Assembly (NCBI GenBank): GCA_947252755.1
Contig: CAMXWV010000001.1
Coordinates: forward strand, 62,001-126,000
Direction: 5' to 3'
DNA from: an uncultured Dermabacter sp.
Lineage (GTDB): Bacteria; Actinomycetota; Actinomycetes; Actinomycetales; Dermabacteraceae
Length of the DNA: 64,000 bases
Each line of letters opens with the position of its first letter. Position 1 is the stretch's first letter. Of the stretch, positions 9,445-18,461 are shown piece after piece. The notes beneath the pieces were generated by a model that was not told the origin of the DNA, did no database searches, and worked only from the letters and a program-made list of their open reading frames with translations. The position numbers and the translations under genes were made by a program.

Positions 9445-10613
9445 GCGTGACCCCGCTCTCGGTTTACATCCATGTGCCGTTCTGCGCGGTGCGCTGCGGC
9501 TACTGCGACTTCAACACCTATACCGCCACTGAGCTCGGCGGCGGCGGGTCACAGGCCGAGTACGCCGATAACGCCTGCCGTGAAATGACCCTGACCCTCG
9601 CGGCCGACCGTGCTGCCGGATTCGACTACCCGGAGGTCAGCACCGTGTTCTTCGGCGGTGGAACCCCCACACTGCTGCCGGCGGAGGACCTGGTGCGGAT
9701 GCTCGATCATCTGCGCTCGCTGATCCCGCTGGCAGACGGCGCGGAGGTCACCACCGAAGCGAATCCGGACTCCGTCACCCCCGAGTCCCTGGCACAGCTC
9801 GCCGCGGCAGGGGTCACCCGCGTGTCTTTGGGCATGCAGTCAGCGGTGCCGCGAGTGCTTCAGATCCTGGACCGGACCCACAGCCCGGAACGGGTTCCAC
9901 ACGCGGTGCAGTGGGCGCGTGATGCTGGACTGGACGTGTCCCTGGACATGATCTACGGGACCCCGGGGGAGAAGCTCACGGATGTGCAGGCCACGGTGGA
10001 GGCGATCACCGCGATGCAGCCGGATCACGTCAGCGCGTACTCGCTCATCATCGAAGGCAACACGAAGATGGCCCGCCAACTGCGCACGGGTGAGCTGGAT
10101 GCTCCCGATTCTGACTTCATGGCCGACGCGTACACCCTCATCGCCGAACGTCTGCGAACGGCCGGGTTCAGCTGGTATGAGGTGTCGAACTGGGCTCGTG
10201 AGGAACGCTTCCAGTGCCGGCATAACCTTGCCTATTGGCGCGGCGGCGACTGGTGGGGGATCGGTCCCGGTGCCCACCGCCACCGGAACGGAATGCGTTC
10301 CTGGAACGTCAAACATCCCACCCGCTACGCTCAGATGCTGGCACGCGAAGAACTGCCGGTTCAGGGACGTGAACAGCTCACGGAGGATGATCGCCAGGTG
10401 GAGGCGCTCATGCTGCGGCTGCGGCTGCGCGAAGGCCTTGGCATCCATGAGCTGCCGATTCTGCAGACAGATGCGGCACGCGCGGTGATCGCCAAGCACA
10501 CATCGCTGGGCAGTCTCGACGCACACGCCGTGACGGCAGGCAGGCTGCAGATCACCGAGCGGGGGCGTCTGCTCGCCGATGGCATCGTGCGGGATGTTCT
10601 CGCCGCCGCCTGA
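9441..10613 (+). CDS. hemW: Radical SAM haem chaperone / coproporphyrinogen III oxidase-like protein
   Basis: A 390-residue protein starting with the radical-SAM cysteine motif in HVPFCAVRCGYCDFNTY, followed by FFGGGTPTLL and the HemW C-terminal domain. HemW homologues bind haem and deliver it to respiratory enzymes. True HemN oxidases have CX3CX2CXC, and this protein, with F in place of the fourth Cys, fits HemW better. The GTG start overlaps the MOSC gene by four bases. The lepA-hemW order is conserved in many bacteria. Confidence 0.9.
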   Translation: MSVTPLSVYIHVPFCAVRCGYCDFNTYTATELGGGGSQAEYADNACREMTLTLAADRAAGFDYPEVSTVFFGGGTPTLLPAEDLVRMLDHLRSLIPLADGAEVTTEANPDSVTPESLAQLAAAGVTRVSLGMQSAVPRVLQILDRTHSPERVPHAVQWARDAGLDVSLDMIYGTPGEKLTDVQATVEAITAMQPDHVSAYSLIIEGNTKMARQLRTGELDAPDSDFMADAYTLIAERLRTAGFSWYEVSNWAREERFQCRHNLAYWRGGDWWGIGPGAHRHRNGMRSWNVKHPTRYAQMLAREELPVQGREQLTEDDRQVEALMLRLRLREGLGIHELPILQTDAARAVIAKHTSLGSLDAHAVTAGRLQITERGRLLADGIVRDVLAAA

Positions 10614-10678
10614 TCGGATCTCCTCCGGTGCCTGAAGCGGCCAGACGCTCTATGCGCCGGGATCCGTTCAGCGGCAGC

Positions 10679-10700
10679 CGATACCATCTACCCCGTATCG
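10679..10700. promoter_or_regulatory. Operator-like palindrome before the SDR gene
   Basis: CGATAC and GTATCG are separated by ten bases, giving a 22-bp two-turn palindrome in the 148-bp gap between hemW and the dehydrogenase gene. A regulator site is possible. No regulator gene lies nearby. Confidence 0.3.
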
Positions 10701-10761
10701 CCTATTGGCGAGGTGGCGGATCCGCTGCCGCGCCCACGCCCCCGATCGAAGGAGCACTCCC

Positions 10762-11658
10762 GTGACTGCCGACCAGCTGACCTTCACCGATCCCACCACC
10801 CGATTCGAGTCCATCACCCCGCCGAAGCAGCACCAGGAAGAGCCGGGACTGGACCGCGACCTTGACCCGAAGCCCGACCGCGGAGAAACCAGCTACCGCG
10901 GAACCGGTCGGCTGCGCGGTCGCAGAGCCCTCATCACTGGCGGCGACTCCGGAATCGGCGCTGCAGTAGCGATCGCATTCGCCCGCGAAGGAGCAGACAT
11001 CGCCCTCAACTACCTCCCATCAGAGCAGCCTGACGCGGAGGAGATCCAGCGACTCGTTGAGGCAGAGAACCGCACCTGCGCTCTGCTGCCGGGCGACCTT
11101 GCCGACCATGAGTTCTCCCGCTCACTTCCCGCAGCCGCGGCAGAAGCCCTCGGCGGACTGGACATCCTGGTCAACAACGCCGGCAAGCAGATCGTCTCCG
11201 ACTCACTGGCCGAGCTCAGCGATGAGCAGGTGGAGCAGACGATGAATGTCAACGTGCTTGCCATGTTCCGCGTGACCCGGGCGGCGCTTGAGCATCTCAC
11301 GCCGGGCAGCTCCATCATCAACACCACATCCGTGCAGGCGCATGCCCCCTCCGGTCACCTCCTGGACTATGCAACCACCAAGGGGGCGATCAAATCCTTC
11401 ACCAAGGGCTTGGCTGAACAGCTGGCACCGCGTGGCATCCGCGTGAACGCGGTGGCACCGGGACCGGTGTGGACCGTCCTCCAGGTCACGGATGGCCAGC
11501 CGAAGGAGAAACTGCCCGAGTTCGGCAAGAAGACCTGGCTCGGCCGCGCCGGACAGCCCACCGAAATGGCCCCGGTGTACGTGTTCTTAGCCTCCTCCGA
11601 ATCCAGCTTTGTGGTGGGAGAGACCATCACAGCAAACGGCGGCGCTGTCACCCCCTGA
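10762..11658 (+). CDS. Short-chain dehydrogenase/reductase (glucose-dehydrogenase-like SDR)
   Basis: A 298-residue NAD(P)-dependent oxidoreductase. After a polar N-terminal extension (~50 residues with PPKQHQEEPG and RGTGRLRGR) come the Rossmann motif TGGDSGIG, NNAG, the catalytic Ser in INTTSVQAH and YATTKGA (YxxxK), and the end EMAPVYVFLAS. This layout resembles the general-stress SDRs YhdF/YdaD/GS39 of Bacillus. The GTG at 10762 has GAAGGAG in front. The substrate is unknown. A strong terminator follows. Confidence 0.88.
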   Translation: MTADQLTFTDPTTRFESITPPKQHQEEPGLDRDLDPKPDRGETSYRGTGRLRGRRALITGGDSGIGAAVAIAFAREGADIALNYLPSEQPDAEEIQRLVEAENRTCALLPGDLADHEFSRSLPAAAAEALGGLDILVNNAGKQIVSDSLAELSDEQVEQTMNVNVLAMFRVTRAALEHLTPGSSIINTTSVQAHAPSGHLLDYATTKGAIKSFTKGLAEQLAPRGIRVNAVAPGPVWTVLQVTDGQPKEKLPEFGKKTWLGRAGQPTEMAPVYVFLASSESSFVVGETITANGGAVTP

Positions 11659-11689
11659 GACGGCTCCGCCGTTCACACTGCCGATGACA

Positions 11690-11726
11690 GGGAGCCCCGG
11701 AACAGCTCAGCTGTTCCGGGGCTCCC
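11690..11726. terminator. Bidirectional terminator between convergent genes
   Basis: A perfect 16-bp stem, GGGAGCCCCGGAACAG against CTGTTCCGGGGCTCCC, with a CTCAG loop. It lies between the SDR gene and the convergent fructose PTS gene. Confidence 0.85.
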
Positions 11727-11758
11727 TCATGCTCACGCGTGAGCGTGACCAGCGCGCA

Positions 11759-13807
11759 TCAGGCTTCAGCTGCCCGCTTTCCGCTGGTGAACTCCTTCAG
11801 TCCTGTGACTAGAGCGGCGGCCACGATCGTGCCCGCCACCACGGCGAGGATGAAGCCGAGCGCATTCTCCATTGCAAAGAACACGAAGATGCCGCCGTGC
11901 GGCGCTTTGGATCCCGCCCCGAGCGCCATGATCAGCGCACCCGTCACAGCACCACCCGCCATCATCGACGGAATCACGCGGAACGGATCAGCCGCAGCGA
12001 ACGGAATCGCACCCTCAGAGATGAAAGCGGCTCCGAGCAGCCACGCCGTGGAACCGTTCTCCCGCTCCACAGCCGTGTACAGGTGCTTGCGGACCACTGT
12101 GGACAGCGCCATCGCCAGCGGAGGAACCATACCCGCCGCCATTACAGCCGCCATGATCTGGTAGGAGGCATCCGTCGCCTGTGAAAGGCCAGCGGTGGCG
12201 AACAGGTAGGCGGCCTTGTTCACCGGACCGCCCAGGTCAAAGCACATCATCAGACCCAGGATCACCCCGAGCAGAATTGCGGAGGACCCGCTCATCGAGC
12301 TCAGCGTGTTCTGCAGACCCTCCATCAGTGACGCCAGCGGGCGGCCCAGGATCAGCAGCATCAGACCGCCCACCACCGCGGTGGTCACCAGCGGAATGAT
12401 CACCACCGGCATCAGGCCCGCGAGCCAGCGCGGCGCTTTGACCGCTGCGATCCACGCCGCTACCACACCGGCAAGGATGCCGGTGATGAGACCGCCGATG
12501 AAGCCGGCACCCACCAGCACCGAGATGGCGCCGCCGATGAACCCGGGTGCGATGCCCGGGCGCCCGGCCAGACCGAAAGCGATGTAACCGGACAGCGCCG
12601 CCACCAGAAAGCCCATGCCAGCGCTGCCGAGGGCGAACGCAACCGAACCCAGGTACAGGAGCAGCCCGGAGCGTTCAGTGAGCGCCTCCCCGGCAGCCGC
12701 CTCATAGGGCATCTGACCCGGCAGATTCCACAGCGAGTTCGTCACCGCCACATCATTCGCAACGAACGCCACGTCGTACCCGCCCACCAGGAATCCGAGC
12801 GCGATGAGCAGACCGCCCGCGGCAACAAACGGAATCATGTAGCTGACGCCTGTCATCACCGCAGCCTGGATGCGACGCGGCCATGACGCGGGCGCCTCCT
12901 CCCGTGCTTCGTTCGCGTCGGCAGCGCTCACACGTGCCGCCTGCGGATCCGAGGCCGCTGCAATACCGCGTTCGATGAGCCCGGGCCCATCCGAGATCGC
13001 CTTCTTCACCGGCGCTTCGACCACTGGCAGGCCGGCAAAGCGCTCGCGGCCGGTGATGTTCACATCCGCGGCCACGATCAGCGCGTCAGCGGCGGCGATC
13101 TGCTCGGCGGTGAACCGGTCATAGCCGCCGGACCCCTGCGGCTCCACGTGAAGGGTGACGCCTCGGTCACGCGCGGCGTTCTCCAGAGATTCAGCTGCCA
13201 TATAGGTGTGGGCGATCCCGGTGGGGCAGGAGGTGATCGCCAGCAGGGTGGGCAGCGTGCCATCCGTTCGCTCGGCCGGTGCTGCAGCGTCGGCAGGGGG
13301 CGCTGGAGCGTCCTCACCAGGCGCAGCCGCTTCGGCAGCTTCCGCCGGAACATTCTGAGGAGCCACCGCGTCCATGATCAGCGCGGAGATGCGTGCCGGA
13401 TCCTCCGCGGAGCGCAGCTCGTCCAGGAATCCGGGCTTGACGAGTGATCGGGCAAGAGCTGCAAGCAGCGTGAGGTGAGCATCATCTGAATCCGCGGGCG
13501 CGGTGATGCCGATGATGATGTCCGCGGGACCGTCAGCCGCGCCGAAATCCACCGGCTCTGAGAGCCGCAGGAAACCGAGCGCCGGCTCCTTCACAGCTGC
13601 AACGCGGCAGTGAGGGATGGCGAAGCCGCCGGGCATGCCGGTAGCCATCTGCTCCTCACGCGCCAGCAGACCTGCTTCGAGACCCTCGCGGTCCGACCGC
13701 CCGCTGGCCGCGATCAGGTCGGCGAGCTGCGCGATGACCTCCTGTTTGGTCCCGGGTGCTGGAACGTTGAGCCGGACCAGGTCCGGGGTGATCAATGATG
13801 ATGACAT
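11759..13807 (-). CDS. fruA: Fructose-specific PTS permease EIIABC
   Basis: A 682-residue three-domain transporter. EIIA (about 1-150) has the phosphorylatable His in FAIPHCRVAAV. EIIB (about 185-290) has the active Cys in SCPTGIAHTYMAAE. EIIC (about 330-680) is a membrane domain with repeated Gly-rich helices. It imports fructose as fructose 1-phosphate. The ATG at 13807 is chosen over longer readings because AAAGGACAG lies just upstream. It is the last gene of the regulator-kinase-permease operon and ends at a terminator. Confidence 0.95.
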   Translation of the reverse strand: MSSSLITPDLVRLNVPAPGTKQEVIAQLADLIAASGRSDREGLEAGLLAREEQMATGMPGGFAIPHCRVAAVKEPALGFLRLSEPVDFGAADGPADIIIGITAPADSDDAHLTLLAALARSLVKPGFLDELRSAEDPARISALIMDAVAPQNVPAEAAEAAAPGEDAPAPPADAAAPAERTDGTLPTLLAITSCPTGIAHTYMAAESLENAARDRGVTLHVEPQGSGGYDRFTAEQIAAADALIVAADVNITGRERFAGLPVVEAPVKKAISDGPGLIERGIAAASDPQAARVSAADANEAREEAPASWPRRIQAAVMTGVSYMIPFVAAGGLLIALGFLVGGYDVAFVANDVAVTNSLWNLPGQMPYEAAAGEALTERSGLLLYLGSVAFALGSAGMGFLVAALSGYIAFGLAGRPGIAPGFIGGAISVLVGAGFIGGLITGILAGVVAAWIAAVKAPRWLAGLMPVVIIPLVTTAVVGGLMLLILGRPLASLMEGLQNTLSSMSGSSAILLGVILGLMMCFDLGGPVNKAAYLFATAGLSQATDASYQIMAAVMAAGMVPPLAMALSTVVRKHLYTAVERENGSTAWLLGAAFISEGAIPFAAADPFRVIPSMMAGGAVTGALIMALGAGSKAPHGGIFVFFAMENALGFILAVVAGTIVAAALVTGLKEFTSGKRAAEA

Positions 13808-13871
13808 CGCTGTCCTTTCATGGGCTGTGCCCGTGCAGTCCACGGGCAGCTGGGAGCAAAGAGGTGGGAAG

Positions 13872-14825
13872 TCAGGAGATCTGTGTGATACGGGCCAGGT
13901 CGGGTCGAACCTGATCCGGGGCGGGGATCGAGGTGCCCGGCAGTGCTGCCGCAGCTGTGCCGTAGGCGACCGCGCGGGCAAGCCGGCGCTCAGCCGGCTC
14001 CTTCAGACTCATGCCGATCAGGTAACCGGCGGTGGCGCTGTCCCCGGCTCCCACTGTGGAGACGGCCGTGATCGGCGGCATGGCCGCGGTGAACGCTCCG
14101 TCCGGACAGGCGAGCAGTGCGCCGGAGGCGCCAAGCGTGACCAGAACGTCAGTCACCCCGCGTTCACGCAGCTGTTCAGCAGCCTCGAGGACGGCGCCGA
14201 CGTCTCCGGCGGCTGCGCGGGACTCCAACTCGTCACCGTCCATTCCGGTGATCTGGCCGAGCTCATGCGCGTTCGGCTTCATGAAGTGCGGGGCCGGCTT
14301 CCCGTCGGCGATCGCGTCGGCCACAGCAGCGAGCGGTTCTTCTGAAGCATCCAGGCCCACCCAGGCGCCCCGCTGATGGGCAAGGGCGATGAAGTCCGCG
14401 TAGGCCCCGTTCGGGAGCGTGGCAGGCAGCGACCCGGACAGCATGAGCACATCGCCCTGGTCGAGGCTCTCCAGCAGTAGGCTCCGAATCGCGGTCAGGG
14501 GTGCGCCGGTGCCCGGCTCATTGATCTTCGTGGTGATGCCATCGGCGATCACGGTGAGATTCGTTCGGATCGGACCGTCAGCGGCGCAGGCAGTAACCGG
14601 CAGGCCGGTGGGAGCCAGCAGCTCGAAGAACGGGTCCTCAGGGTGAGCTGGCAGCAGGGCGCGAACCGGCAGGCCCGCCCGGTGAACACCGAGCGCCACA
14701 TTGATGCCTTTCCCGGCAGCGGCAGTCGTGGATGAGGCGATGCGATGGACGGCCCCCGGAGTCAGCCCACCGGGCAGCGTGACAGTCCGGTCGATGGAGG
14801 GGTTGCAGGTGAGGGTGATGATCAT
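13872..14825 (-). CDS. fruK: 1-phosphofructokinase
   Basis: A 317-residue PfkB-family sugar kinase beginning MIITLTCNPSIDRTV, typical of FruK. The N-terminal signature AAAGKGINVALGVHRAG and the catalytic GAGDSATAGYL are present. It converts fructose 1-phosphate to fructose 1,6-bisphosphate. It overlaps the regulator gene upstream by four bases and lies 64 bases before fruA, so the three genes form one operon. Confidence 0.94.
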   Translation of the reverse strand: MIITLTCNPSIDRTVTLPGGLTPGAVHRIASSTTAAAGKGINVALGVHRAGLPVRALLPAHPEDPFFELLAPTGLPVTACAADGPIRTNLTVIADGITTKINEPGTGAPLTAIRSLLLESLDQGDVLMLSGSLPATLPNGAYADFIALAHQRGAWVGLDASEEPLAAVADAIADGKPAPHFMKPNAHELGQITGMDGDELESRAAAGDVGAVLEAAEQLRERGVTDVLVTLGASGALLACPDGAFTAAMPPITAVSTVGAGDSATAGYLIGMSLKEPAERRLARAVAYGTAAAALPGTSIPAPDQVRPDLARITQIS

Positions 14826-15583
14826 GGATGGATCACATCGATTCCTTCATCGGCGAAGTGAGCATACAGGTGGGCAGGCAGCGCCTTGTCGGTGATCAGA
14901 ACGTCGATCTCAGAGGGGGCGGCAATAAGGTGGAGGCTGTGGGTGTTCGCCTTTGACGAGTCAGCGAGCATGATCCGCAGACGAGCCTGCTGCACCATGG
15001 CCCGCTTCACCGCTGCCTCATCCGCAGCAGGAGTGGAGAAGCCGCGCTCGTCCATGCCGTTGCAGCCGAGCAGCGCCACCTCCGGCACGAGACGCCGGAG
15101 AGCGTCGACGGTGTCAGCGCCGACCGCCGCGTGTGTGGAGCCGCGTACGCGTCCGGGCAGGATGCGCAGGTCGATTCCCTCGCGGCCGATCAGCTCCGAC
15201 GCGTGCGGGATGGCATTGGTGATTACAGTGCCCGCCGTGCGAACAGAGGGAAGCACGGCGCCCACTGTGGAGCCAGCATCCAGCAGCAGCGGACCGCCAT
15301 CCGGAAGGAATTGCTGCGCGAGCGCGGCGATCGCCTGCTTCTGCGGCCGATTGGTCACCGAGCGCTCAGCGAGGTCGACTTCGCGGACCGCGGTGCGGTT
15401 GGCGACTGCGCCGCCGTGAACACGTGTGAGCAGCCCGGATTCGGCGAGCTGATCAAGATCTCTGCGGATGGTCTCAGTGGAGACGGAGAATTTTTCGGCC
15501 AGACGGGCGGCGCTGACTGCTCCGTCTGCATCAAGTGCATCCAGGATCTGCCTATGCCGCTGGATAGGGGCGCCGACCTGCAT
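14822..15583 (-). CDS. fruR: DeoR-family regulator of the fructose operon
   Basis: A 253-residue protein. The N-terminal winged helix-turn-helix contains FSVSTETIRRDLDQLAESGL (the DeoR signature) and the C-terminal DeoRC sugar-phosphate-binding domain contains LDAGSTVGAVL and LGCNGMDERGFSTP. Members usually repress and are released by a phosphorylated sugar such as fructose 1-phosphate. It is the first gene of the operon, so autoregulation is likely. GAGGAG precedes the ATG. A candidate operator overlaps its promoter. Confidence 0.9.
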   Translation of the reverse strand: MQVGAPIQRHRQILDALDADGAVSAARLAEKFSVSTETIRRDLDQLAESGLLTRVHGGAVANRTAVREVDLAERSVTNRPQKQAIAALAQQFLPDGGPLLLDAGSTVGAVLPSVRTAGTVITNAIPHASELIGREGIDLRILPGRVRGSTHAAVGADTVDALRRLVPEVALLGCNGMDERGFSTPAADEAAVKRAMVQQARLRIMLADSSKANTHSLHLIAAPSEIDVLITDKALPAHLYAHFADEGIDVIHP

Positions 15584-15612
15584 CTGATCTCCTCACTGAG
15601 AACCAAGAAAAA

Positions 15613-15638
15613 CCACATGAAACTGCGCGATTATGTGG
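15613..15638 (-). promoter_or_regulatory. fru promoter with candidate FruR operator
   Basis: CCACAT and ATGTGG form a perfect inverted repeat with a 14-base spacer. On the minus strand a CATAAT -10-like box at 15635-15630 lies inside it, so a bound repressor would block initiation. The site is about 30 bases before the fruR ATG. It could also act on the divergent alpha-galactosidase gene. Confidence 0.45.
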
Positions 15639-15763
15639 AGCGTAGCCCACAGTAGGCGCGATAAGCAAACATAAAGCCAACTCTTGGTGTGGGAAAGTGT
15701 GGTTTCAGAGTGATGGGAGACAATCGTTCCAGCTCACCGCACTCTGAACGGAAGGCCGCATCG

Positions 15764-17905
15764 ATGCCCTGCGAACCCATTCACCTCACGGCCGGCGGCA
15801 CCAGCCTCATCCTTGACGTTGAGAGCGCGCAGGCCATGCCGATCGTTCGGCACTGGGGAGCTGCCGTGCCGGCAGCAGATGATCAGGACCTGCGCCGACT
15901 CCTTGATGCGCAGCGGCCGCCCCGAGTGACTGATCAGATCGACGACACCCCGGAGCTCACACTGCTGCCCGAGCAGAGCCGCGCCTGGTACGGGGAGCCG
16001 GGGCTCGATCTCGCCGAGAGCGACGGCGCCCCCATCACCCGACTGCACCGCACCGGCACCACTCTGACAGCCGATGACGATGGCACCCAGCGCCTCACGA
16101 TCACAGCGCAGGACGCGGATGCTGAGAGGCTCAGCGTGCGCGTGGACCTGGAGATGCTGCCCACAGGGCTTATCCGCCAGTGCGTCACGCTCACCTCCCA
16201 CACCGTCCTCGACGTGCGCAGCGTCACCCCCACGCTTCCAGTGCCGGCGTATGCCTCCGAGCTGATGGACCTGGTGGGCAGGCACCTGCGCGAGCGCCAT
16301 CCACAGCGACTCCCGTTTGCGATGGGTGCCCACCGGCGCGCCACAACGCGCGGCCGCACCAGCCTGCAGTCCGCAACCCTCATCGCTGCCGGGACCACAG
16401 GCTTCACCTTCGAAACCGGAGAGGTGTGGGCGGTGCACCTCGGCTGGTCAGGTGACCAGCAGCTTCTCGCAGAACGCCACCACACCGGACACCGCACTCT
16501 TGCCGGCGGCGAACTGCTCCACCCAGGTGAAATGGTTCTCCAGCCCGGCGACGCGTACACCACGCCGTGGACCTACTTCGCGCACGGAACAGGTCTGAAC
16601 GCTATCGGCGACCAGTTCACGGACGCCGTGCGCCGCATCCGGCCACCGGAGGTCGCGTCGCGGCCCCGGCCGGTCACCCTCAATACGTGGGAAGCGGTCT
16701 ACTTCAACCACGACCTAGATGTGCTGCGTGAACTCGCCGATCATGCGGCCAGCATCGGCGTTGAGCGTTTCGTGCTGGATGACGGCTGGTTCGGCAGCCG
16801 CCGCCACGACCGTGCGGGTCTCGGCGATTGGGCGGTCTCCCCAGATGCATGGCCCAGCGGGCTCGGCCCGCTCATCGACCATGTGAGAGGCCTCGGCATG
16901 GAATTCGGCATCTGGATCGAACCGGAGATGGTGAACCCGGATTCTGATCTGGCACGAGCGCACCCCGACTGGATCCTTGGCCAGTCAGGACGCCTTCCCG
17001 TCACCGCACGCAATCAGCTTGTGCTGGACCTCGCCAACCCCGCCGCGTACGCCCACATCGCCGAGCAGCTCACCGCCCTGCTCGATGAGCATCAGATCGC
17101 CTACCTCAAATGGGACCACAATCGGGATCTCTTGGAGCCGATCAGCCCGAGAACTGGACGTGTGGCCGTGCATGAGCAGACCCGCGCCGCCTACCGGCTC
17201 ATGGATCAGCTGCGCGCCCACCAGGAAGGACTCGAGATCGAGGCCTGCGCCTCCGGCGGCGGGCGGATTGACCTTGGCGTCCTTGAACACACCGACCGGG
17301 TCTGGACCTCAGACTGCATCGATCCGATTGAGCGGGATACGATTCAGCGCTACACCTCGCTGATCGTCCCACCGGAGATGATGGGCGCACATGTGGGCGC
17401 GGCGCGCTCTCACACAACGGGCCGCAACACCTCGCTCCACCTGCGTGCCACCAGTGCATTCAGCGGGCACTTCGGCATCGAATGGGATCTGCGTGAGGCC
17501 TCTGAGAGCGAGCGGGCAGAGCTCAGCGCGGTGATTGCGGAATGGAAGCAGTGGCGAGATCACCTGGCCGCCAGCCGGACGGTTCGGGCGGATGATGCCG
17601 ACTCCTCCCGCTCTCTGACCGGGCATATCAGCAGCGATCGCAGGCGGTCCCTGTGGACGCTGCTGCAGCGCACCACCAGCGACACCTACCCGAGTCCGCC
17701 GATGCGTGTGCCCGGGCTGAATCCCGAACTGCGGTACCGCGTTCAACTGCTCGGTGATCTGCCCGAGGGAGCCGGTGCGCCGCCATGGATGCGGGAGGGT
17801 CTCACGCTGCCCGGTCGTCTGCTGAGCTCCGTTGGGGTGTCCACGCCGACCCTTCACCCCGGAACAGCCTGCCGATTCACGATCAGCGCGGATTCTTCTC
17901 ACTGA
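15764..17905 (+). CDS. GH36 alpha-galactosidase
   Basis: A 713-residue cytoplasmic glycoside hydrolase family 36 enzyme with no signal peptide. The N-terminal beta-supersandwich is followed by the catalytic barrel. Motifs seen are FVLDDGWFGSR, WIEPEMVNPDSDL, LKWDHNRD (nucleophile Asp), EACASGGGRIDLG and WTSDCIDPIERD (acid/base Asp). It removes alpha-linked galactose from raffinose-type sugars or melibiose. The ATG at 15764 has GGAAGG nine bases upstream, so the longer reading from 15689 is not needed. No galactoside transporter is adjacent. Confidence 0.94.
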   Translation: MPCEPIHLTAGGTSLILDVESAQAMPIVRHWGAAVPAADDQDLRRLLDAQRPPRVTDQIDDTPELTLLPEQSRAWYGEPGLDLAESDGAPITRLHRTGTTLTADDDGTQRLTITAQDADAERLSVRVDLEMLPTGLIRQCVTLTSHTVLDVRSVTPTLPVPAYASELMDLVGRHLRERHPQRLPFAMGAHRRATTRGRTSLQSATLIAAGTTGFTFETGEVWAVHLGWSGDQQLLAERHHTGHRTLAGGELLHPGEMVLQPGDAYTTPWTYFAHGTGLNAIGDQFTDAVRRIRPPEVASRPRPVTLNTWEAVYFNHDLDVLRELADHAASIGVERFVLDDGWFGSRRHDRAGLGDWAVSPDAWPSGLGPLIDHVRGLGMEFGIWIEPEMVNPDSDLARAHPDWILGQSGRLPVTARNQLVLDLANPAAYAHIAEQLTALLDEHQIAYLKWDHNRDLLEPISPRTGRVAVHEQTRAAYRLMDQLRAHQEGLEIEACASGGGRIDLGVLEHTDRVWTSDCIDPIERDTIQRYTSLIVPPEMMGAHVGAARSHTTGRNTSLHLRATSAFSGHFGIEWDLREASESERAELSAVIAEWKQWRDHLAASRTVRADDADSSRSLTGHISSDRRRSLWTLLQRTTSDTYPSPPMRVPGLNPELRYRVQLLGDLPEGAGAPPWMREGLTLPGRLLSSVGVSTPTLHPGTACRFTISADSSH

Positions 17906-18060
17906 CGAGGCCATCACACCCCCATGCTGATGCGTCACGAGAGGGGGAGTGGCTACCCCTCAGTGACCGTCAAGGTGACTGTGAGACCGTCACAGCAATC
18001 CGCTCGCTCGAGCACACATTCTCGCGCCGCAGCGGTTGCGTCGATCACAAGGAGACGATG

Positions 18061-18261
18061 ATGACACAGAACAGCAATGCATCGAACAAGGCCGAAGACC
18101 TCAAGGGACGCGCTAAGGAGGCCCTTGGCGACCTCACCAAAGACCATGACCTGCAGCGCGAAGGTCAGGCTGATCAGGGTGCCAGCACAGTCAAGCAGGC
18201 TGTGAACGATGCCAGCGACGCGCTCGCCCGCGGTGTGGATAAGCTGCGCGGCAAGAACTGA
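18061..18261 (+). CDS. CsbD-like stress protein
   Basis: A 66-residue hydrophilic protein with the CsbD signature KAEDLKGRAKEALGDLTKD. CsbD proteins are abundant, probably unstructured, general-stress proteins of unknown biochemical role. AAGGAG at about 18049-18054 favours the second of two consecutive ATGs. The gene stands alone with a strong terminator behind it. Confidence 0.88.
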   Translation: MTQNSNASNKAEDLKGRAKEALGDLTKDHDLQREGQADQGASTVKQAVNDASDALARGVDKLRGKN

Positions 18262-18345
18262 GCTCTGCCCATCTGGTGATGGATAGGGGCTGATCTGACG
18301 CTCGCAACGCGAGACGATGATCCCCTGGCTGTCCGAAGCCGGCAG

Positions 18346-18376
18346 AAAGGCCGCCCACACCGTGTGGGCGGCCTTT
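18346..18376. terminator. Terminator after csbD-like gene
   Basis: A 15-bp perfect stem, AAAGGCCGCCCACAC against GTGTGGGCGGCCTTT, lies between the CsbD gene and the convergent transporter. The A/T ends allow function in both directions. Confidence 0.85.
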
Positions 18377-18461
18377 CGTGCGCAGATGCGAAGCCCGCGG
18401 CGCCCGCTTCGCGTGTGCCACAGGCACTGCGGCTCACGGGCGGAGCAGCTGACTTGTCAGG

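Noticed and set aside
12300..13100. Membrane-like frames on the plus strand opposite fruA
   Set aside because: They are antisense shadows of the EIIC and EIIB domains.
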